Of a stretch of DNA of 64,000 nucleotides, positions 58,314 through 64,000 are shown one piece after another. Origin of the DNA: Streptomyces sp. NBC_01116 (GTDB lineage Bacteria; Actinomycetota; Actinomycetes; Streptomycetales; Streptomycetaceae); the NCBI RefSeq assembly GCF_041435495.1, contig NZ_CP108644.1, positions 5,999,501 to 6,063,500 on the forward strand, given 5' to 3'. The position numbers and the translations under genes were made by a program. Numbering within the stretch: the first letter of the stretch is position 1; every line of letters starts with the position of its first letter. Below the pieces are notes generated by a model. The model did no database searches and was not told the origin of the DNA. It saw nothing but the letters and a program-made list of their open reading frames with translations.

Positions 58314-58988
58314 TCAGCGTCCCGCGGCCAGCCAGCGGTAGTGCAGCTCCGGTCGGCCGACCTGACCGTAATGCGGACGCCTCGCGGCGCTGCCGACGGT
58401 CACCAGGTGCTCCAGGTACCGCCGGGCGGTGATCCGCGAGATGCCCAGCCGCTCCCCGGCGGCGGCCGCGGTCACCCCCTCCGGCGACTCCTTCAGCACC
58501 CGGGTCACCGCCTCCAGCGTCGGGCCGCTGAGGCCCTTGGGCAGCGAGGCCGGATGCGCGACCCGCAGCGCGCCCAGCGCCCGGTCCACCTCCTCCTGTC
58601 CGCTCGCCTCCCCGGCGGCCCCCCGGAACTCCGCGTACCGCACCAGCCGGTCCCGCAGCGTGGGATAGGTGAACGGCTTCAGCACGTACTGCACGACCCC
58701 GAGCGACACCCCCTCCCGCACCACCGCGAGATCCCGCGCCGAGGTCACCGCGATCACGTCCGCCCCGTGGCCGGAGGCGCGCAGCGAGCGCAGCAGCCCG
58801 AGCCCGTGCCCGTCGGGCAGATAGAGGTCGAGCAGCAGCAGATCCACCGGCGTCCGCTCCAGCGCCCGCACGGCCGCCGCCCGGGTGTGCGCCACCGCCG
58901 TCACCGTGAAGCCCTCCACCCGCTCCACGTACATCTGGTGGGCGTCGGCGGCCACCGGGTCGTCCTCCACCACCAGGACCCGGATCAT
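58314..58988 (-). CDS. CitB/DcuR-type response regulator
   Basis: A 224-residue regulator. The receiver has E8/D9/D10, phospho-acceptor D54 (LLLLDLYLPDG) and K104 (YVLKPF). A C-terminal winged-helix-like domain follows at about 160-220 (LSGPTLEAVTRVLKESPEGVTAAAAGERLGISRITARRYLEHLVTVGSAARRP). The family responds to C4-dicarboxylates or citrate. It overlaps the kinase gene by 4 bp. With the divergent DctA-type transporter gene at 60864 it forms a complete sense-and-import module. Confidence 0.93.
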   Translation of the reverse strand: MIRVLVVEDDPVAADAHQMYVERVEGFTVTAVAHTRAAAVRALERTPVDLLLLDLYLPDGHGLGLLRSLRASGHGADVIAVTSARDLAVVREGVSLGVVQYVLKPFTYPTLRDRLVRYAEFRGAAGEASGQEEVDRALGALRVAHPASLPKGLSGPTLEAVTRVLKESPEGVTAAAAGERLGISRITARRYLEHLVTVGSAARRPHYGQVGRPELHYRWLAAGR

Positions 58989-60685
58989 GCCGTGACCTCC
59001 TCGTGCGCGGCCCCGGACCCGGGCCGCGAGCCTGCCGGCGTCCGGGCCGGGAGCGGCAGCCGTACGGTGAACCGCGCGCCGCCGTCCGGACCCGCGTCCA
59101 GCTCCACCGTGCCCCCGTTGCGGTACGCCGCCTGCCGCACCAGCGCCAGACCGAGCCCGCGCCCCGCCCCGTGCGTCGACCAGCCGCGCCGGAACACCTC
59201 GGCCGCCGCCTCCGGGCCGATGCCCGCACCCGTGTCCGCGACCCGCAGCAGCAGCTCCCGCTCGTCCGCGAGCGCGGTCACGGTGACCCGGGCCCGCCCC
59301 GCCGGACCTCCGGCCGCCCGGGGCGCGGGCACCGCCCCGGAACCGTCGTCGGCGGCGTCCGAAGCCGCCTCCATCGCGTTGTCGATCAGATTGCCCAGGA
59401 TCGTCACCAGGTCACGCTGGGCCAGCGAGGGCGGCAGCGCCCCGTCGTCGATCAGGCTGTCCTCCGCGAGCACCAGCTCCACGCCCCGCTCGTGTCCCTG
59501 GGCGGCCTTGCCCAGCAGGAGCGCCGCCAGCACCGGCTCCTCCACCGCCCCCACCACCCGGTCGGTCAGCACCTGGGCCAGCTCCAGCTCCGCCGTCGCG
59601 AAGTCCACCGCCTCCTCCACCCGGCCCAGCTCGATCAGCGACACCACGGTGTGCAGCCGGTTCGCCGCCTCGTGGGCCTGGGAGCGCAGCGCCTGCGTGA
59701 AGCCGCGCTCGGAGTCCAGTTCGCCGGTCAGCGCCTGTAGTTCGGTGTGGTCCCGCAGGGTCACCACCGTGCCGCGCCGTTCACCGCCCACCACCGGACG
59801 GGTGTTGACCACGACGACCCGCTCCGCCGTCAGGTGCAGTTCGTCCACCCGCGCCTCGGACGCCAGCAGCGCCCCGGTCAGCGGCGCGGGGAGGTCCAGC
59901 TCGTCGACCGTACGGCCGACCGCCTCCGCGCCCGGCTCCAGGCCCAGCAGCTCCCGCCCGGCGTCGTTGATCAGCGCGATCCGTCGCCGCCCGTCCAGCA
60001 TCAGCAGCCCCTCGCGCACCGCGTGCAGGGTGGCCTGGTGGTAGTCGTGCAGCCGGCTCAGCTCCGCCGCGTTCATCCCGTGGGTGTGCCGCCGCAGGCG
60101 GGCGTTGACCACGTAGGTGCCGATCCCGCCGAGCGCCAGCGCCCCGCCCGCCGCGAGCGCGAGGGCGCCGAGCTGGTCCCGTACCTGCGAGGAGACCCGG
60201 TCCACGGTGATGCCCGCGCTGACCAGGCCGACGATCCGCCCGTCGTCGCGGATCGGGGTCACCACCCGTATCGAGGGGCCCAGCGTGCCCGTGTAGGTCT
60301 CGGTGAAGGTCTGCCCGCGCAGGGCCTTCGCGGTGTTCCCGAGGAAGGTGTCCCCGATCTGCTCCGCGTCCGGATGCGTCCAGCGCACCCGCTCGGTGTC
60401 CATGATCGTGATGAAGGCGATCCCGGTGTCCTCGCGCACCCGCTCCGCGTACGGCTGGAGTGCGGCGGACGGGTCCGGGGTGCGGATGGCCTCCCGTACG
60501 GAAGGGGAATCGGCCACCGCCAGCGCCGCCACCCGCACCTGCCGGGCGGCCGTCTCCTCGGCCTGCTCGCTCCCCGAGACGTACGCGAAGACGGCGCACC
60601 CCGCCACCACCGCGGCGATCAGTACGACCTGCATGGCGAAGAGCTGGCCCGCCAGGCTTCGGGGGCGGGTACGGGGGAGGCGCAT
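58985..60685 (-). CDS. CitA/DcuS-type sensor histidine kinase
   Basis: A 566-residue membrane kinase. TM1 is at about 15-35, a PDC/CitA-type extracytoplasmic sensor occupies 36-170 (VREDTGIAFITIMDTERVRWTHPDAEQIGDTF...GPSIRVVTPIRDDGRIVGLVSAGIT), TM2 is at about 172-192 and a cytoplasmic PAS domain at about 212-325. The phosphoacceptor is H338 in RSQAHEAANRLHTVVSL, the SPOB/CitA-type H-box. The HATPase domain has NLIDNAMEAA and GRGLGLALVRQAAYRNGG. The start is ATG 60685. It is probably a sensor of a dicarboxylate or citrate, judged from the family and the adjacent transporter. Confidence 0.93.
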   Translation of the reverse strand: MRLPRTRPRSLAGQLFAMQVVLIAAVVAGCAVFAYVSGSEQAEETAARQVRVAALAVADSPSVREAIRTPDPSAALQPYAERVREDTGIAFITIMDTERVRWTHPDAEQIGDTFLGNTAKALRGQTFTETYTGTLGPSIRVVTPIRDDGRIVGLVSAGITVDRVSSQVRDQLGALALAAGGALALGGIGTYVVNARLRRHTHGMNAAELSRLHDYHQATLHAVREGLLMLDGRRRIALINDAGRELLGLEPGAEAVGRTVDELDLPAPLTGALLASEARVDELHLTAERVVVVNTRPVVGGERRGTVVTLRDHTELQALTGELDSERGFTQALRSQAHEAANRLHTVVSLIELGRVEEAVDFATAELELAQVLTDRVVGAVEEPVLAALLLGKAAQGHERGVELVLAEDSLIDDGALPPSLAQRDLVTILGNLIDNAMEAASDAADDGSGAVPAPRAAGGPAGRARVTVTALADERELLLRVADTGAGIGPEAAAEVFRRGWSTHGAGRGLGLALVRQAAYRNGGTVELDAGPDGGARFTVRLPLPARTPAGSRPGSGAAHEEVTA

Positions 60686-60863
60686 ACCCCACAGTCTGCC
60701 TCCACCCCACCGCCTGCCCAGCCCCGCCGGGCCTTTCCGGATGGCCGGAAAGTGACTGTGAACGATATGAACGCAAGGGTGACCGGGGTCACAGGGCAGT
60801 GGATAGTCGCCGGAGCCCCCAGGGACGGGGGCACACGCTATGACCGAGCCGAGGAGCCCCACC

Positions 60864-62240
60864 ATGGCTGTGGCAGCCAAGCAACGGGACCGCACCCACT
60901 ACCTGTACATCGCCGTGATCGCCGCTGTGGCGCTCGGCATCCTGGTGGGCTTCGCGGCCCCCGGGGTGGCCGTCGAGCTGAAGCCCATCGGCGCCGGCTT
61001 CGTGAACCTGATCAAGATGATGATCTCGCCGATCATCTTCTGCACGATCGTCCTGGGCGTCGGCTCGGTCCGCAAGGCCGCCAAGGTCGGCGCGGTCGGC
61101 GGTCTGGCGCTGGGCTACTTCCTGGTCATGTCGACCGTCGCCCTCGCCATCGGCCTGCTGGTGGGCAACTTCCTGGAGCCCGGCTCCACCCTCCACATCA
61201 CCGAGGCCGCCCGCGAGGCGGGCGCGGAGCAGGCCGGGGGCGCGGGCGAGTCCACCGCGGACTTCCTGCTGGGCATCATCCCGACCACGATCGTCTCCGC
61301 CTTCACCGAGGGCGAGGTCCTCCAGACCCTCCTGGTCGCGCTCCTCGCGGGCTTCGCACTCCAGGCGATGGGCAGGACGGGTGAGCCGATCATCCGCGGC
61401 ATCACCCACATCCAGCGCCTCGTCTTCCGCATCCTCGCCATGATCATGTGGGCCGCCCCGGTCGGCGCGTTCGGCGCGATCGCCGCGGTGGTCGGCGAGA
61501 CCGGCCTCGACGCCCTGAAGTCCCTGGCGATCATCATGATCGGCTTCTACGTCACCTGCGCGCTCTTCGTCTTCGTGGTGCTCGGCGCACTGCTCCGCAT
61601 GATCGCCGGGGTGAACCTGTTCTCGCTGCTGAAGTACCTGGGCCGCGAGTTCCTGCTGATCCTCTCCACCTCCTCCTCCGAGTCGGCGCTGCCGCGGCTG
61701 ATCGCGAAGATGGAGCACCTGGGCGTGAGCAAGCCCGTCGTCGGCATCACCGTGCCGACCGGCTACTCCTTCAACCTCGACGGCACCGCGATCTACCTCA
61801 CGATGTCCTCGCTGTTCATCGCCAACGCGATGGGCGACCCGCTGAGCGCCGGCGAGCAGATCTCGCTGCTGGTCTTCATGGTCATCGCCTCGAAGGGCGC
61901 GGCCGGCGTGACCGGCGCGGGCCTGGCGACCCTGGCCGGCGGCCTCCAGTCGCACCGCCCCGAACTCGTCGACGGCGTCGGCCTGATCGTCGGCATCGAC
62001 CGCTTCATGAGCGAGGCCCGCGCCCTGACCAACTTCGCGGGCAACGCGGTCGCCACGGTGCTGGTCGGCCACTGGACCAAGGAGATCGACAAGGACCGGG
62101 TGAACGAGGTCCTGGCGGGCCGGGTTCCGTTCGACGAGAAGATCCTCGTCGACGACGGACACGGCCCCGCCGGGGACGCGCCCGGCTCCGGCGAGGTCCC
62201 CGAGCAGCGGGACACCGCGGAGCAGCCCGCGAAGGTCTGA
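60864..62240 (+). CDS. dctA: C4-dicarboxylate:cation symporter (DctA type)
   Basis: A 458-residue DAACS-family transporter importing succinate, malate or fumarate with H+ or Na+. The helices carry the family signatures GAGFVNLIKMMISPIIFCTIV (hairpin HP1 region), LSTSSSESALPRLIAKMEHLG, GYSFNLDGTAIYLTMSSLFIAN and NFAGNAVATVLVGHW. ATG 60864 follows gaggag (60851-60856) at normal spacing; ATG 60840 is an alternative adding eight residues. The C-terminus ends in a 40-residue polar tail. It is divergent from the CitA/CitB-type pair and very likely its target. Confidence 0.94.
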   Translation: MAVAAKQRDRTHYLYIAVIAAVALGILVGFAAPGVAVELKPIGAGFVNLIKMMISPIIFCTIVLGVGSVRKAAKVGAVGGLALGYFLVMSTVALAIGLLVGNFLEPGSTLHITEAAREAGAEQAGGAGESTADFLLGIIPTTIVSAFTEGEVLQTLLVALLAGFALQAMGRTGEPIIRGITHIQRLVFRILAMIMWAAPVGAFGAIAAVVGETGLDALKSLAIIMIGFYVTCALFVFVVLGALLRMIAGVNLFSLLKYLGREFLLILSTSSSESALPRLIAKMEHLGVSKPVVGITVPTGYSFNLDGTAIYLTMSSLFIANAMGDPLSAGEQISLLVFMVIASKGAAGVTGAGLATLAGGLQSHRPELVDGVGLIVGIDRFMSEARALTNFAGNAVATVLVGHWTKEIDKDRVNEVLAGRVPFDEKILVDDGHGPAGDAPGSGEVPEQRDTAEQPAKV

Positions 62241-62288
62241 CCCGGCGCGGCGCCCCCGCCTCCCCACGGCCACGGCGGCGCCCCCACC

Positions 62289-62322
62289 CGAGGACACCCG
62301 TACTCCGGTACGGGTGTCCTCG
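62289..62322 (+). terminator. Hairpin terminator after dctA
   Basis: Perfect 15-bp arms (62289-62303 and 62308-62322) with a tccg loop. Confidence 0.85.
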
Positions 62323-62463
62323 GCTTCCGTGTCCGGTACGGGTGCCTTGTGTCCGTGTTCTGTCACGACCGCCCCTGACCGCACAACCCTCCCCGTCCGG
62401 TGCCGGTCTTGGGGGGTGAGGGACCACAGCCCGTTCCACGAGCCCCACGACCGAAGGACTTCC

Positions 62464-63750
62464 ATGCGCATCCCCCCTTCCCGCAGCCGTACCCTGCGCG
62501 GCGGGACCGCCGCCGTGGCCGCCGCAGCGCTGGTGGCGCTGGGCGCCGTGCCGGCGCTCGCCGCCGACCCGGAGCCGGACCTCGGGGTCGGAACGATCGC
62601 GCCGGTCGAGGGAGTTCAGCCCGGAAGCTCATTCTCGGCCCCGCTCACCTTCCTCAACAAGGGGACGGAGGAGGTGCCCTCGGTCTGGGTGACCTACTCC
62701 GTGTCACCGGGCCTGAAGGCGGAGGAGACGCACAAGAACTGCACCTACTACACCATCGGCTCCTACGACGAGATGCCCGCGTCGAACGTCGCCTCCTGCA
62801 GGATCGACCAGCCGCTGAAGCCCGGCGTCGTCTACGGCACGGCGGAGCCCGTCTCGCTCAAGGCGCTCGACTCCGCGTTCCGGGACAGGCTGCGGGTCAC
62901 GATCGGTGTGAACGAACCCGGTCCGGACGACGGCGGCTCCACCGAGCCGGTGCCCGGAACCGGCGACCCGCTCACCCTGGTCGAGAAGGGCCCGGCCACC
63001 GACGCCGACCGGACGAACCACCCCGAGGCGTACGCCGGGGCGGACGTCACCGCCGCGAACACCGCGGACTTCGCCCTGACCGGCGACGAGAAGCAGGGGA
63101 AGGTCGGCGAGAAGGTCACCGCGACGGTGAAGTTCGCCAACAAGGGCCCCGCCCGCGTCCAGGGCACCCTCGACGAGAGCGTCACCACGGTCGACATCCA
63201 CATCCCGAAGGGCACCTCCGTGGTCAAGCCGTACGACTTCTGCGAGGCGATCACCAAGACCCACTACCGCTGCGGCACCTCCCAGTCCTGGGTCGACGTG
63301 AACGGCGGCGAGAGCTACCCCTTCGTCCTGCGCATCGACAAGGCGGTCGGCCGCACCACCGGAGAGGTCTCCTTCAGCGGGCAGGAGCGCCCCTTCGACC
63401 GGAACGCGGCCAACGACACCGCGCAGATCGTGATCGACACCGGCAAGGGCTCGGACACCTCCGGCTCCACCGGCTCGACCGGCGGTACGGGCGGCTCCTC
63501 GTCCACCGGAGGCTCCGGCTCCACCGGCTCCACCGGTTCCACGGGCACCACCGGCACCACCGGCGGCTCCGCCGGCACGGGCGGCTCGACGACCGGCGGC
63601 ACGACCCCGCAGACGACCGGCGGCGGCAACCTCGCCGCGACCGGCTCGGACTCCACCGCGCCGCTCGCCGGCATGGCGGCCGCGGCGGTCGTCGCGGGCG
63701 GCGGCATCATCTGGGCCGTGCGCCGGCGGTCGGCGGCCCGCGCCAACTGA
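62464..63750 (+). CDS. Sortase-anchored surface protein (LAXTG)
   Basis: A 428-residue wall-anchored protein. A signal peptide (RTLRGGTAAVAAAALVALGA...PALAADPEP) precedes two beta-sandwich-like domains (residues about 35-140 and 185-320). A Gly/Ser/Thr-rich stalk follows (about 325-385), then the class E sorting motif LAATG (390-394), a membrane helix and RRRSAARAN. The sorting signal means attachment to peptidoglycan by an SrtE-type sortase, as for chaplins. Domain types are not identified with confidence; they resemble DUF11/CARDB-like repeats. The ribosome binding site gaaggac is at 62453-62459. Confidence 0.9.
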   Translation: MRIPPSRSRTLRGGTAAVAAAALVALGAVPALAADPEPDLGVGTIAPVEGVQPGSSFSAPLTFLNKGTEEVPSVWVTYSVSPGLKAEETHKNCTYYTIGSYDEMPASNVASCRIDQPLKPGVVYGTAEPVSLKALDSAFRDRLRVTIGVNEPGPDDGGSTEPVPGTGDPLTLVEKGPATDADRTNHPEAYAGADVTAANTADFALTGDEKQGKVGEKVTATVKFANKGPARVQGTLDESVTTVDIHIPKGTSVVKPYDFCEAITKTHYRCGTSQSWVDVNGGESYPFVLRIDKAVGRTTGEVSFSGQERPFDRNAANDTAQIVIDTGKGSDTSGSTGSTGGTGGSSSTGGSGSTGSTGSTGTTGTTGGSAGTGGSTTGGTTPQTTGGGNLAATGSDSTAPLAGMAAAAVVAGGGIIWAVRRRSAARAN

Positions 63751-63772
63751 CGGCGCGGGCCTCCGCCCGGTT

Positions 63773-63800
63773 CTACGCCGCCGGCCCTGCGTCGGCGTAG
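63773..63800 (+). terminator. Weak hairpin after the LAXTG gene
   Basis: Arms ctacgccg (63773-63780) and cggcgtag (63793-63800) lie 22 bp after the stop codon and just before the MerR promoter. Confidence 0.55.
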
Positions 63801-63806
63801 GCGGTC

Positions 63807-63843
63807 TTGCGTTGACGTCGGCGTCAAGGAATACGTTGGTCCC
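63807..63843 (+). promoter_or_regulatory. MerR-type promoter with 19-bp spacer and operator dyad
   Basis: Putative -35 ttgcgt (63807-63812) and -10 tacgtt (63832-63837) are 19 bp apart, the overlong spacing typical of MerR-controlled promoters. The dyad ttgacg-tcgg-cgtcaa (63812-63827) sits in the spacer. Only 6 bp separate the -10 element from the MerR start codon, so the transcript would be leaderless. Confidence 0.55.
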
Positions 63844-64000
63844 ATGCGAATCGGGGAGCTGGCCGAACAGGCCGGGACGACGACGCGAACGCTCCGCTAC
63901 TACGAGTCGCGCGGGCTGCTGCCCGCGCGGCGCGCGGAGAACGGCTACCGCAGCTACGACGAGGACGACCTGCGCCTCCTCCAGCAGATCCGGACCCTGC
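63844..64000 (+). CDS. MerR-family regulator (5' part only)
   Basis: Cut by the window end; 52 codons are visible. The N-terminal winged helix reads MRIGELAEQAGTTTRTLRYY, then ESRGLLPARRAENGYRSYDE, DDLRLLQQIRTL. This is the canonical MerR recognition helix and wing. The effector-binding part is beyond the window, so the inducer is unknown. It is probably autoregulated through the dyad in its own promoter. Confidence 0.9.
   Translation, partial: MRIGELAEQAGTTTRTLRYYESRGLLPARRAENGYRSYDEDDLRLLQQIRTL

Noticed and set aside
1..64000. tRNA, rRNA, CRISPR, prophage, riboswitch and biosynthetic gene clusters
   Set aside because: Looked for on both strands by eye. No cloverleaf or rRNA stretch, no regular repeat-spacer array, no phage structural genes, no PKS/NRPS genes and no recognisable cobalamin riboswitch were found. 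A covariance-model search would be needed to exclude small RNAs.

Overview
The window is chromosomal DNA of a Streptomyces (or very close relative). GC content is very high, third codon positions are almost all G or C, GTG starts are frequent, and actinomycete marker genes are present: filP and scy, nucS, absC, cslA-glxA, icmA, a class E sortase substrate and several DUF families confined to this group. From memory, much of the gene order matches the S. coelicolor interval around SCO5385 to SCO5426. No rRNA, tRNA, CRISPR array, prophage or biosynthetic cluster was seen.

Layout. 1-4.5 kb: a NarL-type two-component pair, a small membrane protein, a PduO-type cobalamin adenosyltransferase, a relic of an ABC-2 permease and 3-hydroxybutyryl-CoA dehydrogenase. 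4.8-11.1 kb: a STAS protein, a large membrane-anchored NTPase-like protein, the mismatch endonuclease NucS, a small conserved protein, an LLM flavin oxidoreductase and a small Cys/His protein. 11.2-15.2 kb: two tandem paralogous ABC exporter pairs. 15.3-20.3 kb: the coiled-coil tip proteins FilP and Scy. 20.5-23.3 kb: methylmalonyl-CoA epimerase, acetyl-CoA acetyltransferase and MeaB. 23.4-26.4 kb: a PepSY protein divergent from an OmpR/histidine kinase pair. 26.4-29.1 kb: absC and three consecutive AIM24 paralogues. 29.3-38.5 kb: two DUF3817 proteins, a thiamine-binding-type protein, the cslA-glxA/GH6 glycan module, and an ArsR/MFS/MarR group. 38.6-40.3 kb: icmA under a perfect 22-bp palindrome.

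40.3-46.2 kb is the least conserved part. It holds an unknown protein, an ECF sigma factor coupled to a small upstream ORF and a downstream partner, an AraC regulator, a secreted family I36-type protein, a coding relic and a TetR regulator. From 46.6 kb the conserved core resumes: a thioredoxin-TPR protein, a three-gene envelope operon (DUF6230, DUF6114 and a Pro/Glu/Thr-rich protein), then pyruvate kinase, ackA-pta and phosphofructokinase. A 171-bp MITE-like element sits exactly at the pfkA stop codon. The window ends with a double-XRE regulator, a CitA/CitB-type two-component pair divergent from a DctA-type dicarboxylate transporter, a sortase-anchored surface protein and the start of a MerR regulator.

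How the genes fit together. Acetoacetyl-CoA thiolase, 3-hydroxybutyryl-CoA dehydrogenase, IcmA, MeaB, methylmalonyl-CoA epimerase and the cobalamin adenosyltransferase form a dispersed C4/methylmalonyl-CoA and coenzyme B12 set. Pfk, Pyk, AckA and Pta form a glycolysis-overflow set, next to C4-dicarboxylate sensing and uptake. FilP, Scy and CslA-GlxA all act at the growing hyphal tip. Known function is separated from inference in each entry. No search could be run, so family calls rest on motif recognition.
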